64,000 nt of DNA from Acinetobacter gyllenbergii CIP 110306 = MTCC 11365. GTDB lineage: Bacteria; Pseudomonadota; Gammaproteobacteria; Pseudomonadales; Moraxellaceae. This document shows positions 8,450-18,005 of this stretch, piece by piece (positions within the stretch are counted from its first letter, which is position 1; each line of letters starts with the position of its first letter). The translations under genes and the position numbers were made by a program. Where the stretch lies: contig NZ_ATGG01000015.1 in the NCBI RefSeq assembly GCF_000413855.1, positions 1 to 64,000 on the forward strand, given 5' to 3'. The notes under the pieces are model-generated. The model was given only the letters and a program-made list of their open reading frames with translations. It was not told the DNA's origin and did no database searches.

Positions 8450-9652
8450 ATGTTTAATGTACTGTCTCGCTTGAGCTTAGTTAGCAAAATTATTATCGCT
8501 ATTTTTTTAGGGATTGGCGTCGCTTTGCTCTTTCCTAACTTTACACCCTATTTAAGTTTATTGGGTGAATTATTCATTAAAGCATTAAAGTCTGTTGCAC
8601 CGATTTTAGTTTTTGTTTTAGTTCTATCTTCAATTGCAAATTTCCAGATTGGTCAGAACTCAAATATCAAACCTGTGCTGGTTTTATATGTAGTCGGAAT
8701 GCTACTTGCTGCCTTCAGTGCAGTCACCGCCAGCGTATTATTCCCAAGCCAACTATTTTTACATTTACCGGCAGAAACTAGCCTTCAAGCACCAGGTAGC
8801 CTTGCAGAGATTCTAAAGAATTTACTTTTAAGTTTTATTGCAAATCCTGTTCAAGCAATTGGTGAAGCCAACTTTATTGGTATTTTGGCTTGGGCAATTG
8901 GTTTAGGTCTGGCGTTGCGCCATAGCTCCGACACGACCAAACAAGTTTTGACTGATGTGGCTGGAGCAGTCAATAAAATCATTCATACCGTAATTGGTTT
9001 CGCACCAGTTGGTATCTTTGGTTTGGTTGCGGTGACATTTGCAAGTGAAGGCTTAGCAACCCTGACTAGTTATGCACATCTATTAGCCGTCCTCATCGGC
9101 ACAATGCTATTTGTTGCTCTTGTGATTAATCCAATCTTGGTTGCGATTACCATGAAAGCAAACCCATATCCGCTCGTATTCACATGCTTGAAAGAAAGTG
9201 GTATCACTGCCTTCTTTACCCGTAGTTCAGCTGCCAATATTCCAGTAAACCTAGATTTGGCACAGCGTTTAGGTGTGAATGAAGCAACGGCTAGCGTTTC
9301 TATTCCATTGGGTGCAACCATCAACATGGCAGGCGCAGCAGTCACCATTACTGTGCTAACACTCGCTGCTGTACATACGCTTGGTATCCCTGTTGATTTA
9401 AGTACCATGATTATTTTATCTGTGGTTGCAACAGTTTCTGCTTGTGGCGCATCTGGAGTGGCCGGTGGATCGTTATTGTTAATCCCTGTTGCGTGTAGTT
9501 TATTTGGTATATCATCAGAGGTTGCGATGCAAATCGTTGCAATTGGGATGATTATCAGCGTATTGCAAGATTCAACAGAAACTGCATTAAATTCTTCAAC
9601 TGACGTCCTGTTTACTGCTGCTGTTGATTTTAAAGACCATCCAAGATCATAG
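8450..9652 (+). CDS. sstT: Serine/threonine:sodium symporter
   Basis: 400-residue inner-membrane carrier of the dicarboxylate/amino acid:cation symporter family. It starts with the SstT-type [18 protein letters not shown] and has the family's conserved C-terminal core ([58 protein letters not shown]). Length is close to E. coli SstT (414). It imports serine and threonine with Na+. The DUF1275 gene begins 6 bp after its stop, indicating one transcript. Confidence 0.92.
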   Translation: MFNVLSRLSLVSKIIIAIFLGIGVALLFPNFTPYLSLLGELFIKALKSVAPILVFVLVLSSIANFQIGQNSNIKPVLVLYVVGMLLAAFSAVTASVLFPSQLFLHLPAETSLQAPGSLAEILKNLLLSFIANPVQAIGEANFIGILAWAIGLGLALRHSSDTTKQVLTDVAGAVNKIIHTVIGFAPVGIFGLVAVTFASEGLATLTSYAHLLAVLIGTMLFVALVINPILVAITMKANPYPLVFTCLKESGITAFFTRSSAANIPVNLDLAQRLGVNEATASVSIPLGATINMAGAAVTITVLTLAAVHTLGIPVDLSTMIILSVVATVSACGASGVAGGSLLLIPVACSLFGISSEVAMQIVAIGMIISVLQDSTETALNSSTDVLFTAAVDFKDHPRS

Positions 9653-9658
9653 GTTACT

Positions 9659-10339
9659 ATGCCACTTCAACGTTTACCCAACTGGATTCAACTTGGTGCT
9701 TTCTTCCTTGCACTGAATGCAGGAATGGTAAACGTTTTGGGCTTATTCACAGTCCTCCATCAATCTGTTTCACACATGACAGGCAATGTCAGTATGTTAG
9801 CAATGAGTTTGCTTGACTGGCAGCCTGAGCATTTTATCTACCTTAGCCTAGTTATCCTTTGCTTTGTGATTGGCTCTTTTTATAGTGGCTTAATCCTTGG
9901 CAATGGGAGCGTTGCTTTTGGTCGACGTTATGGTTTACCGCTGAGTTTAGTTGCGATCTTTCTGGTGCTCACTTGGCTCTTACTGCCTTATTTTCCACGC
10001 TACGGCCTGTTATGGGCCTGTGTTGCCATGGGCGTACAGAATGCGATGGTGAGTCACTATAAAGGTGCAATTATCCGCACAACGCACTTATCTGGCGTCC
10101 TGACCGATATCGGTTTAGCATTAGGCTATAAAGCACGAGGCCTAAATGTAGAAAAGCGCCGTATTTTTCTGCATCTCTTAATTTTGATTGGCTTTTTATG
10201 TGGTGGACTGATTGCGAGTCTGCTCTATCCTTATTTAAACTTACAGACCTTTCTCATTCCAGCTGCGTTAAGCTTAGCCATGAGTCTGGCCTACTGGATT
10301 TTCTATTTTCGTTCTTCATCAAACTCAAATTTGGATTGA
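9659..10339 (+). CDS. DUF1275 (YoaK-like) membrane protein
   Basis: 226 residues with about six hydrophobic segments. The diagnostic N-terminal motif is seen as LNAGMVNVLGLF..HQSVSHMTGNVS, and GVQNAMVSHYKGAIIRTTHLSG is the second conserved block. Function of the family is unknown. It lies 6 bp after sstT and 3 bp before the DUF2058 gene, so it is the middle gene of a three-gene operon. Confidence 0.88.
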   Translation: MPLQRLPNWIQLGAFFLALNAGMVNVLGLFTVLHQSVSHMTGNVSMLAMSLLDWQPEHFIYLSLVILCFVIGSFYSGLILGNGSVAFGRRYGLPLSLVAIFLVLTWLLLPYFPRYGLLWACVAMGVQNAMVSHYKGAIIRTTHLSGVLTDIGLALGYKARGLNVEKRRIFLHLLILIGFLCGGLIASLLYPYLNLQTFLIPAALSLAMSLAYWIFYFRSSSNSNLD

Positions 10340-10342
10340 ATT

Positions 10343-10882
10343 ATGGTTAAAAATGCATTGCAAGCTCAACTGTTAAAAGCAGGCTTAGTTGACAATAAAA
10401 AAGCAAAAAAATTAACCAAGCAAGTACAGCATGAACAACGTCTTGGGCAAAATGATGATGCTATCTTAAAAGCTGACATTGACCGTGCCAAGCAGGAAAA
10501 ACTAGCTAAAGACCAAGCACTAAATCAAGAAAAACAAGCCATACTCGAAGAAAAGGCCTTAAAAGCCTCGATCATCCAAATGATCAAACACCACAAAGTC
10601 AAAGAAATTGAAGGTGATGTAATTTATCAATTTATTGACGAAGCTAAAATCAAAAAAGTCTATCTTTCACAGCAAGTGTATAATGCTCTTGTTTCAGGTT
10701 CGCTTGTTATTGCCAAAGATCAAGACAGTTACGCCTACCTACCTAAAGCGCTGGCAGAAAAAATTGATCAAAAAATGCAGGGTTTTATCTTGGTCAATAA
10801 CAATACTGAACATAATGATCAAACCACAGATGAAGAAGATCCATATGCAGCCTATGTGATTCCTGATGATCTGATGTGGTAA
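10343..10882 (+). CDS. DUF2058 (YaiL-like) cytoplasmic protein
   Basis: 179 residues, very rich in Lys, Gln and Glu. The N-terminal block MVKNALQAQLLKAGLVDNKK is typical of DUF2058, and residues 25-75 are predicted to be a long charged helix or coiled coil. The family has been called nucleoprotein/polysome-associated, but its role is not settled. It is the last gene of the sstT operon. Confidence 0.85.
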   Translation: MVKNALQAQLLKAGLVDNKKAKKLTKQVQHEQRLGQNDDAILKADIDRAKQEKLAKDQALNQEKQAILEEKALKASIIQMIKHHKVKEIEGDVIYQFIDEAKIKKVYLSQQVYNALVSGSLVIAKDQDSYAYLPKALAEKIDQKMQGFILVNNNTEHNDQTTDEEDPYAAYVIPDDLMW

Positions 10883-10996
10883 ACCACCCAACAGTTATGT
10901 AAAAACGCCTTTACAAATCGTATATAAACTGTGATCAAGTTAATATAAAACACCATTACACCTTACAATTCCCGCTCAAAGAATTTATAAGGTGTT

Positions 10997-12244
10997 TTGG
11001 GTTTGGATTATTTAAAGTATTTGCGTAGTGAGTTAAGCCATTACCCATGGCTAGAAACAGCGATTGCATTAATAATTTTGATTTTGTTTGCTGCACTTGC
11101 AAACTTTATTGCGAAAAGAATTATCGTCCGTGGTATTCGCCATTTAATTACAAAATTTAAATCTCCAAATCAATCGATTTTTGCACAACATAGTGTAACT
11201 CAACGATTTGCCAATATCGTTCCTGCGATTGTCATCATGAATGGCATTACCACGATTCCGCATCTACCAGAGAAATTCATCAGCTTTGTACAGATGGGTG
11301 CGCAGGCTTTTATCTTCCTGACACTAGCACTCACCGTCAGTGAAGCATTGAATATCTTTAACTTAATTTATCAACGTAACCCTAAATCAAGAAACAAGCC
11401 GATCAAAGGATATTTACAGCTGGTTAAGCTTATATTGTTTGTGGTCTGCGGCTTGATGATTTTGGGGACTTTCTTAAAAAAAGATGTCTTCACCCTACTT
11501 GCAGGCTTCGGAGCAATGGCTGCCGTGTTAATGTTGGTATTCCAAAATACCATTCTTTCATTGGTGGCCAGTGTCCAAATTGCCTCTTATGACATGGTTC
11601 GCATTGGTGACTGGATCGAAATGCCATCATTGAACGCAGACGGCGATGTCATTGATATGTCATTACATACCGTGACCGTACAAAATTTTGATAAGACCTT
11701 TACCACCATTCCAACCAACAAACTGGTGACGGATACTTTTAGAAACTGGCGTGGTATGAGTGAATCAGGTTGCCGTCGTATCAAACGCTCACTGTTCCTA
11801 GATCAAAGTAGTGTTCACTTTATGAGTGATCAAGAACAGCAAAAATTAAAAGATTTCTTGCTATTGGATCAATATCTTGATGCGAAAAAATCTGAGATTG
11901 AAGAGTTTAACAATCACTTGAGCAATCAATCTCAATATAATCAACGTCGTTTAACCAATCTTGGGACATTCCGTGCCTATGTAGAGTTTTATTTGCGCCA
12001 ACATCAAGGGATTGCCCAAAATCAAACTATTTTAGTTCGTCAAATGCAGCCCACCAGTGAAGGCCTACCTTTAGAAATCTATGCCTTTACCAATACCATT
12101 GCATGGGCCTCTTATGAAGCGATCCAATCAGATATTTTTGATCACCTGATTGCGATTATCCCTGAATTTGGCCTAAGAATTTATCAAGCACCATCAGGTC
12201 ACGATTTTCAGGTACTCTCTACTGAACAAACCGATAAAGCCTAA
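10997..12244 (+). CDS. MscS-family mechanosensitive channel, YbdG-like
   Basis: 415 residues, the same length as E. coli YbdG and alike along its whole length. The pore-lining helix and following beta domain are clear: AGFGAMAAVLMLVFQNTILSL, then DMVRIGDWIEMPSLNADGDV and TTIPTNKLVTDTFRNWRGMS. The conserved C-terminal block PLEIYAFTNTIAWASYEAIQ is also present. About five membrane segments precede the pore. It should open on osmotic downshift. Start is TTG 10997 behind TAAGG at 10987; TTG 11003 is an alternative. Confidence 0.9.
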   Translation: MGLDYLKYLRSELSHYPWLETAIALIILILFAALANFIAKRIIVRGIRHLITKFKSPNQSIFAQHSVTQRFANIVPAIVIMNGITTIPHLPEKFISFVQMGAQAFIFLTLALTVSEALNIFNLIYQRNPKSRNKPIKGYLQLVKLILFVVCGLMILGTFLKKDVFTLLAGFGAMAAVLMLVFQNTILSLVASVQIASYDMVRIGDWIEMPSLNADGDVIDMSLHTVTVQNFDKTFTTIPTNKLVTDTFRNWRGMSESGCRRIKRSLFLDQSSVHFMSDQEQQKLKDFLLLDQYLDAKKSEIEEFNNHLSNQSQYNQRRLTNLGTFRAYVEFYLRQHQGIAQNQTILVRQMQPTSEGLPLEIYAFTNTIAWASYEAIQSDIFDHLIAIIPEFGLRIYQAPSGHDFQVLSTEQTDKA

Positions 12245-12254
12245 TCTAGCTCAA

Positions 12255-12283
12255 TAAAAAAGCACCGTCAGGTGCTTTTTTTA
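12255..12283. terminator. Bidirectional Rho-independent terminator
   Basis: AGCACC-GTCA-GGTGCT (12261-12276) flanked by A-run and T-run; serves the MscS gene and the convergent small membrane gene. Confidence 0.85.
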
Positions 12284-12535
12284 TTGATTGATCTCAAAGT
12301 ACTTCCTGCACCCTTCCATCCATTGCTTTGATACAGGAGGCTCTTCTGGATTCTCTGTATTTGCCAATTCACAATCAGCCGCATTTTTTAAACCATTGTC
12401 CATTGGGAAGGAATAGCCATAGTAACCATCACTATTTTTGTTATAACCTCCCGTTTGCGTATAGTTCCAATATAAATAAGCAACTAAGGTCAATGTTAGT
12501 CCCGACAGAATCACTAGCCACCCTCTTAAACTCAT
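12281..12535 (-). CDS. Small single-span membrane protein, unknown
   Basis: 84 residues from ATG 12535 (MSLRGWLVILSG): one N-terminal membrane helix (about 5-24), then a polar domain rich in Gly, Tyr and Asn with two cysteines (about 56 and 77). ATG 12550 is in frame, but a TATAAT box at 12561-12566 puts the transcript start almost on it, so 12535 is preferred. No family recognised. Confidence 0.6.
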   Translation of the reverse strand: MSLRGWLVILSGLTLTLVAYLYWNYTQTGGYNKNSDGYYGYSFPMDNGLKNAADCELANTENPEEPPVSKQWMEGCRKYFEINQ

Positions 12536-12560
12536 TTTTTGCTCTATCATGCTTTTTTAC

Positions 12561-12589
12561 ATTATAGGCCTTTTTATTAAACATTTAAG
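12561..12589 (-). promoter_or_regulatory. Sigma70-type promoter for the small membrane protein
   Basis: On the minus strand: -10 TATAAT (12566-12561), 17-bp spacer, -35 CTTAAA (12589-12584). Confidence 0.5.
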
Positions 12590-12678
12590 GAAAGTATGCT
12601 TACTGATAAGCTGAAAATATACTTATAAAAAGCTTTAGACATGGTTCAATGCAGTAACAAACAGCTTAGGTACAATAT

Positions 12679-12711
12679 AAAAAAGCCCCAAACAAAGTTG
12701 GAGCTTTTTTT
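12679..12711. terminator. Rho-independent terminator
   Basis: AGCCCCAA pairs with TTGGAGCT with one mismatch, between an A-run and a T-run. It lies just past the stop of the 12727-13008 minus gene. Confidence 0.7.
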
Positions 12712-12726
12712 ATGATCTTTAAAAAC

Positions 12727-13008
12727 TCAGTCCCACTCTAGCTGAAACTGAATATTGGTATTGGTAAAATTTGGATTGAGAAATACCCGATAACCCGCTG
12801 TTTTTAATTCATTCACAACAATATCTGCGTCTTCGCTACTGACTTCATGTTTTGAAAATTGTTGCAAAGCATCTCGATCGCCATCACTGGCTCTTAATTT
12901 AATCGTACTGGAAATTTTTGAGAGAATTTTATCTACTGTTAACTTTTTAACATTTGCATTAGAAATTGCAGTCGCTCGTGATGCAGGTAACAAAACTTCT
13001 TCGTTCAC
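12727..13008 (-). CDS. Hypothetical protein, 93 aa
   Basis: GTG start at 13008 with AGGCGGA a few bases upstream. Composition is normal for a soluble protein, with no signal peptide. C-terminal half (VVNELKTAGYRVFLNPNFTNTNIQFQLEW) looks like a small alpha/beta unit. Ends immediately before a terminator. No family recognised. Confidence 0.6.
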   Translation of the reverse strand: MNEEVLLPASRATAISNANVKKLTVDKILSKISSTIKLRASDGDRDALQQFSKHEVSSEDADIVVNELKTAGYRVFLNPNFTNTNIQFQLEWD

Positions 13009-13225
13009 TGTATTCCGCCTGTGATATCAGAATAAGAAAAAAATTATAATATGTTCTATTTCCAGTTTTTCAAGCCCAAGAACTCAACTAAACGACAGAT
13101 TTTGGCGCGTAAATACAAGAATAACGGTTTTATGAGGTAAATAAGCAAATAGAAGCACTTGGACTCGCCTACTGACTTCGAATGAGCGGCTTCATCTGCA
13201 CATTTTTCTGTGGTGGGATAATCAT

Positions 13226-13678
13226 TTACACACGTTTGTTGGGCACACCATGAGCCTCTATATCACCAATTGTTAAATTATATCTCAATGTCTCGGCTGA
13301 AATACTGGAGCCCTCCATGATCATTGATGCATTCCCGATTAAAACGATTTCTGTTGCAGAAGTACTGTAATCTACTTGATTGGCTTTACCATAGACCATC
13401 CCTTTTGCTTCACTCACTTTCTGTTGAAACTTGACGGGATTTCCCGTAAGCGTAATTTGATGCGGTTGACCGTTGCTCAATGTACCCATCGCTTTTGCGG
13501 CTTGAACAACAATCGTACCTTGCTTTATTTGGATATTAGAAGCCGAAAAAGTATTCTGGTTGGGACTATAATGAGTATTTTCTGCCTCCAAATAAATCGA
13601 TTGCTGAAAATCCGATTCAATAGCGAAAATAGACGAGCAAGTGATTAAAATTGATGTCATCAAAAAAATTTTCTTCAT
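13226..13678 (-). CDS. Orphan LptA-like periplasmic protein (OstA fold)
   Basis: 150 residues with a signal peptide (MKKIFLMTSILITCSSIFA). The mature part follows the LptA/OstA beta-jellyroll pattern: SIYLEAENTHYSPNQNTFSA, IQIKQGTIVVQAAKA, PVKFQQKVSEAKGMVYGKAN, EIVLIGNASMIMEGSSISAETLRY and the end GVPNKRV. LptA bridges inner and outer membranes in LPS transport. This copy is not beside lptB/lptC/kdsC, so it is probably a paralogue rather than the main lptA (inference). Confidence 0.75.
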   Translation of the reverse strand: MKKIFLMTSILITCSSIFAIESDFQQSIYLEAENTHYSPNQNTFSASNIQIKQGTIVVQAAKAMGTLSNGQPHQITLTGNPVKFQQKVSEAKGMVYGKANQVDYSTSATEIVLIGNASMIMEGSSISAETLRYNLTIGDIEAHGVPNKRV

Positions 13679-13769
13679 GATTTTATTGTTAAGCGATAAA
13701 TTTATAAGCAGCGAATCTTAGCATAGTTATCTCGCTAGCCCACAATAAATGAGAATAATTCTTATTTTA

Positions 13770-13800
13770 AAATAAAAAAGAGAGCGCAACGCCCTCTCTT
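13770..13800 (-). terminator. Rho-independent terminator of the 13806 lipoprotein gene
   Basis: On the minus strand AAGAGAG pairs with CTCTCTT (inner GC pairs after one mismatch), then TTTTTTATT. Confidence 0.75.
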
Positions 13801-13805
13801 AGCCG

Positions 13806-14138
13806 TTATTTACAGGTGATATCCAACTTTTCAGCATAGTAATCAGTCGAGGTTTTGAGATCAGCCATCAACTTTTCTTGTGTATAGTCTTTAGGTGCCA
13901 GTTTTAACAATGCAGGAATATATTTCGATTCATATAATTTTGGATAATCCTTACAAAGAACACGTGTTTGCTCTTCTTTGGGAGTATCTGGATTATCCAA
14001 AATATCCATATATTCTGAAATCTTGTTATCTACGACTTCAAAGCTCTCTTGCGCTTGCTCATTTTTGACTTCAGGTTGTTTATTACAACCTACCAATAAG
14101 ATGGAGATTAAGCCTAAAAATAGAATTTTGCTTTTCAT
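13806..14138 (-). CDS. Small predicted lipoprotein
   Basis: 110 residues: signal MKSKILFLGLISILLVGC with a lipobox Cys at 18, then NKQPEVKN. Two further cysteines (VLCKDYP and the end ITCK) may form a disulfide in the periplasm. Mature part is helical and charged. Family not recognised. Confidence 0.7.
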   Translation of the reverse strand: MKSKILFLGLISILLVGCNKQPEVKNEQAQESFEVVDNKISEYMDILDNPDTPKEEQTRVLCKDYPKLYESKYIPALLKLAPKDYTQEKLMADLKTSTDYYAEKLDITCK

Positions 14139-14203
14139 AACAATGCTGCATACGATAAATTCATTGAAATCCGCCGAAGCGGGTTATTTCTTCTAATTTA
14201 TCA

Positions 14204-14968
14204 TTAAAGTGCGACACCGCAGATATCTTTTGTACCAGTTGGGTAAGAAAAATTTAACTGTGTATGATCGAGTAGAAGTTCTATTGATACATCCTTGGCG
14301 CTGTCAGCTGCTGTAAGTCCATAAAAGTTAGAAATTACCCCATAGTATAGATTATCGAGTTTAGATGGGTACGCTGCAAAATAGCCCTTATTTACACCAT
14401 TGAAAATCAACCCAACTTGGTTAGAGTTTTGATTTATATAGATGCCAATTTTTTGATACGAGTCAGACGTTGCTTCTGGTGGGAGTTGTAATAAGCTACT
14501 TGTCACTGAATTATCGTTTGATGTGACTGTCACTAAGAAGCCATTTGATGAGCTATTTTTCTGGTAACCAATTAATATATTCAATGCTTTACCATTTTGC
14601 ATAATTCCACTGGCATGGATTGGAAATATATTGAGGGACCCATTTGTATCCGGTACTTTAATTTTAAGTTCAAATGCCATGATTCCACTGGTCTGAATTG
14701 CTTTATCTCCCTTGGTAAATTCCATCGCTGTTGGATTATTAGCAGCGAGCATTCTTGCTAAATAATTTTGGCTATATGCAGCATACACCTTATTTTGCTG
14801 TGCCGTTTGATAAGTTAATTTTGTTCCTATCACACTTGGAAACGTTGCGCCATCTGTTCCCATAGACTGTATTTGTGCTTGGGTGGCATCAAAATTATAA
14901 GTACAGCTTGCAAATGCACTGCCACTCACAACTGAAGTAATAAGCATAGCAAAAATTATTTTTTTCAT
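14204..14968 (-). CDS. Secreted protein, possibly DUF4882 family
   Basis: 254 residues; cleavable signal MKKIIFAMLITSVVSGSAFA followed by SCTYNFDATQAQIQ. The rest is Ser/Asn/Thr-rich with alternating hydrophobic strands (SGIMAFELKIKVP, KALNILIGYQ, YQKIGIYINQNSNQVGLIFNGV), suggesting a beta-sandwich of the lectin-like sort. Cysteines at both ends (SCTY, ICGVAL) could close a disulfide. I associate it tentatively with DUF4882, an Acinetobacter family of unknown role. A short GC hairpin with a UUCG loop (14171-14182) follows the stop. Confidence 0.6.
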   Translation of the reverse strand: MKKIIFAMLITSVVSGSAFASCTYNFDATQAQIQSMGTDGATFPSVIGTKLTYQTAQQNKVYAAYSQNYLARMLAANNPTAMEFTKGDKAIQTSGIMAFELKIKVPDTNGSLNIFPIHASGIMQNGKALNILIGYQKNSSSNGFLVTVTSNDNSVTSSLLQLPPEATSDSYQKIGIYINQNSNQVGLIFNGVNKGYFAAYPSKLDNLYYGVISNFYGLTAADSAKDVSIELLLDHTQLNFSYPTGTKDICGVAL

Positions 14969-15054
14969 GTATTAAGCCTTTTTATAATAGAAAAAACAGT
15001 ATATCTATTTTATTAATTTTGATTATAAAATTCAGATAAATAGAAGCTTTAGAG

Positions 15055-15086
15055 TAAAAGTGGCTTGGCAGTACAAGCCACTTTTA
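15055..15086. terminator. Strong hairpin terminator between 14204 and 15102 genes
   Basis: TAAAAGTGGCTTG (15055-15067) pairs perfectly with its complement (15074-15086) across loop GCAGTA. It ends the minus-strand 15102-16973 transcript. Confidence 0.75.
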
Positions 15087-15101
15087 TCATTCATGTAAAA
15101 C

Positions 15102-16973
15102 TTACAAATAGATCTCAGGTGGATACGGCGTATCATCAGTCACAGGGGTATAGAGTGTATTTTCGACAAAGAAACCATTTGGTGCTTGAGCAATATCAAT
15201 CGTTACAGAATCTTGCATGATTTGCGGATAAGCCCAGATCAACTGCTTCATCAGCCCCAAAGGATTATTATTCTGCATATCTCCAAACACACGTTGCCAA
15301 ATTGGAGTTCGATATGGCTTGTTCTTATCAAAGCCGTAAAGATGGGCAATCGAAGAATCAGGAACAAATCCGGCTAAATAAGCGACTTTATCCGCTGGAT
15401 AGTCCAGATCTTGGCTTGGAATTTCAGCAACAGCTTGGTGCGCCAAATTTAATCGTGCCTCTAATATCCAGTCATAGGCCTCTGTCATCAGATAGTCAAA
15501 ATTCGGGTAAGCATAGTGCTCTCGCGGAAAGTTAATATCGGTTGCCAAGGTTTCGATCGGTGTTCGAATGGTCGGGAAAAAAATCAATGGACAAACTTTA
15601 GCATTTGGGTATTTGGCTTTAATCACGGTTCGAATGTCTTGACAGGTTTGCCCTAATTTATTTTTTAACCAAGCTTTAAATTCATCATACGGCGTTCCAG
15701 TTTTATTTACTGCGTCATAGATCGTTCCCAAGTCTGGTGCATACAATCCAGTATCTGCATTAAAAGCCAGTTTAGTTGGATAATCATAGACACATGGTAA
15801 ATCCGTACCCTGGTTATACCACCACCAAGGTTCACCAATTTGCATATTTACAGGACAGCCGCCTACAGCCATCGTATCAGCAAACTCAATAAACGCTTTA
15901 TGTAGATAAGCAAGCGCATTTTGATCACACGGGCTAAAGAAATAACTTGGCGGTTCATATCCGGTACGGCCTAAATTACTGTTCCAATCCCGCTGTGCCC
16001 AGAATTCATTTGCGCCCAATGAGTACATTTCAAAACTGACACCAAATACAGGCTGCATCCCAGCATTTTGTAATGCTTGAGAAAAATGCTCATGCCATTT
16101 ACGTGTACATGGATTTACAACAGCTTCATTGGTCACCAACGTATCTGGAATTTGCCATTTATGAATACTACTGTCCCAAGACATTTCAGGATACTTTGAC
16201 ATACCACAATAATGATTAATCAAACCGTGATAGCCCAAAGCCTGCAAATTATCGACCAAACGCTGTGGATTAAGATCGTAATGGTCGTCATAACTGGTAC
16301 ATAGGCCGTAATTATGTTGAGGCACAGACACTCGTTTTAAGGTAAGTTCGGCATTTGGGCCAGTAGTCACCGAATTGGTAACACGGATATAACCCTCTTC
16401 GGCTTGGGCTAAAGGCTGGGTAGAATGCCCATTATAACTGCTCGTAAAACCTGAAAACGAAATTCGCTGAATATTGGTCACAGGAAAAGTATCAGTTGCC
16501 GCAAAACCAGCTTTAACCGTATTCCAATTAATATGAATATGTGCTGAGCGAGATGCTGGCTGATTTGCATAATTAAACAAGACGATGTAAGCAACCTTGT
16601 CCTCACCATTGGCTTTGTATTGCACAGTAAGTGTTGGTGTCAAAGTAGGATTGTTCAACATCGGCATGGATGGAGACAACTCAATATCAAAATCCCAAAT
16701 CACACCGGTGTAATCATATTTAGTTTCATAGGCGAGAAATTTATGGTCTTTTGCATCGTAAGAATCCCAAATCACTCCTGCTAAATCTGTCGTGGTTCGA
16801 GATCGAAATGATGCTTCAAAACCATTGGCATAATTGGTAATTGCAAACGACATAGTCTGCGGTCCATCAATACGCCAGTATTTCGGACTAAAACGATCAA
16901 TAACAGAAGTACCAACATTCAATACAGGAGATGTTTTTAAATTTTTTTGTTTATATTCAGAATTATGTGTCAT
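15102..16973 (-). CDS. Large TIM-barrel-like protein, related to phage non-contractile tail sheath proteins (tentative)
   Basis: 623 residues without a signal peptide. The N-terminal half (about 30-215) is beta-rich and sandwich-like (VIWDFDIELSPSMP, AYIVLFNYANQPA, HIHINWNTVK). The second half has glycosidase-like barrel segments: GYHGLINHYCGMS, GMQPVFGVSFEMYS, MQIGEPWWWYNQG, YPNFDYLMTEAYDWI. Glu residues in SFEMYS and IGEPWWW sit where barrel-fold glycosidases keep catalytic acids. I recall similar N-domain plus barrel proteins described as phage non-contractile tail sheath proteins, but no phage gene lies nearby. Function undetermined. The gene has its own terminator and no partner genes. 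Confidence 0.55.
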   Translation of the reverse strand: MTHNSEYKQKNLKTSPVLNVGTSVIDRFSPKYWRIDGPQTMSFAITNYANGFEASFRSRTTTDLAGVIWDSYDAKDHKFLAYETKYDYTGVIWDFDIELSPSMPMLNNPTLTPTLTVQYKANGEDKVAYIVLFNYANQPASRSAHIHINWNTVKAGFAATDTFPVTNIQRISFSGFTSSYNGHSTQPLAQAEEGYIRVTNSVTTGPNAELTLKRVSVPQHNYGLCTSYDDHYDLNPQRLVDNLQALGYHGLINHYCGMSKYPEMSWDSSIHKWQIPDTLVTNEAVVNPCTRKWHEHFSQALQNAGMQPVFGVSFEMYSLGANEFWAQRDWNSNLGRTGYEPPSYFFSPCDQNALAYLHKAFIEFADTMAVGGCPVNMQIGEPWWWYNQGTDLPCVYDYPTKLAFNADTGLYAPDLGTIYDAVNKTGTPYDEFKAWLKNKLGQTCQDIRTVIKAKYPNAKVCPLIFFPTIRTPIETLATDINFPREHYAYPNFDYLMTEAYDWILEARLNLAHQAVAEIPSQDLDYPADKVAYLAGFVPDSSIAHLYGFDKNKPYRTPIWQRVFGDMQNNNPLGLMKQLIWAYPQIMQDSVTIDIAQAPNGFFVENTLYTPVTDDTPYPPEIYL

Positions 16974-17103
16974 TTGAAAATGCTCTAATTAATCATTGAG
17001 CTTTTATCTTAATTGATCATCATTTTTTAACTGTTTGCAAGCGTAATTGCTGATCAAAACATCAGCAGTTATATCGATTTTATGTAAATCCATCTCTTCG
17101 GTG

Positions 17104-17132
17104 AATAAAAAGGCTTATCCATAGATAAGCCT
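17104..17132 (-). terminator. Terminator of the outer-membrane protein gene
   Basis: AGGCTTATC (17111-17119) pairs with GATAAGCCT (17124-17132); on the minus strand it is followed by TTTTTATT. Confidence 0.85.
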
Positions 17133-17159
17133 CAGGAGTTAATCATTCAGCTATTTTCA

Positions 17160-17816
17160 TCAGAACTGATAGCGCATCCCCACTTTATAGATCATTCCAT
17201 TCATATCCAATACATCAGCCGCTGTGCTATCACAGAAATAACTGGTACAAACGTCTTTGTAATTTTCAATATAAAGCCATTTGTAGCCCAGCCCAACATA
17301 AGCCGCGATATTTGATTGAATATAATGTCCTAGCTCAAACTCTATCGGTAATGTGACATAACGTAATTTGATATCATAGTCATCGGCTTTCAGCCACGCA
17401 TATCCCACACCAATACTCGCATTTGCATAGCTATTGTTATCATCGTAAAAGGTATAGCCCCCTTTCACATTAATCTCAGTACTTTTCCAATCTGCATTTT
17501 TTTGATAAATCAGACCAAATGTTGAACTAAGTGTATCTAAAGCCGTAAATGTCACCCCTGTACCAAAACCATTAAGCTTTTCATGTCCATCAATTTCATC
17601 TGACTTTAATCTTGAACCATAGTATTCAGCAAATACAGAGCTCTGAATACCACTACTGCTTTCACTACGATGGTGCTGCTCTGTTTGCTGTACTAAAATC
17701 GGTTCGCCTAGTGCTTGAGGTGCTCCGTAATTGACTTGTAGTGGTGTATCCGCACATGCATTTATAGTCATTAAACATGTAACGAAACCTATGACCCCAA
17801 CGAATATTGTTTTCAT
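17160..17816 (-). CDS. Outer-membrane beta-barrel protein
   Basis: 218 residues with a signal peptide ending near CADTPLQ. The mature part shows alternating aromatic strands (GVTFTALDTLSSTFGLIYQ, STEINVKGGYTFYDDNNSYA, ASIGVGYAWLKADDYDIKLRYV, IAAYVGLGYKWLYIENY) and ends in the barrel-assembly signature MRYQF with terminal Phe. Size fits an 8-stranded opacity/OmpW-sized barrel. Two cysteines in the last long loop (DVCTSYFCDS) may be bridged. Exact family uncertain. Confidence 0.75.
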   Translation of the reverse strand: MKTIFVGVIGFVTCLMTINACADTPLQVNYGAPQALGEPILVQQTEQHHRSESSSGIQSSVFAEYYGSRLKSDEIDGHEKLNGFGTGVTFTALDTLSSTFGLIYQKNADWKSTEINVKGGYTFYDDNNSYANASIGVGYAWLKADDYDIKLRYVTLPIEFELGHYIQSNIAAYVGLGYKWLYIENYKDVCTSYFCDSTAADVLDMNGMIYKVGMRYQF

Positions 17817-17910
17817 CCGAATACCTATTTTTATTTGAATTTAAGAGCTTAGAGGATAATTTATTTTTTATTTTTAAAAAATCATTTTTATTTAAATAAC
17901 TCCGATAAAA

Positions 17911-17947
17911 ATTAAAACCCGATATCTGGTCAAGCCATTTATCGGGT
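17911..17947 (-). terminator. Terminator downstream of the 18006 gene
   Basis: ACCCGATA (17917-17924) pairs with TATCGGGT (17940-17947); on the minus strand TTTTAATTTTT follows. Confidence 0.7.
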
Positions 17948-18005
17948 GAATATGATTATTTATATTTTATTTAGCATGTTCTGCTGTTTGAGCTCATTGA
18001 TTCAA

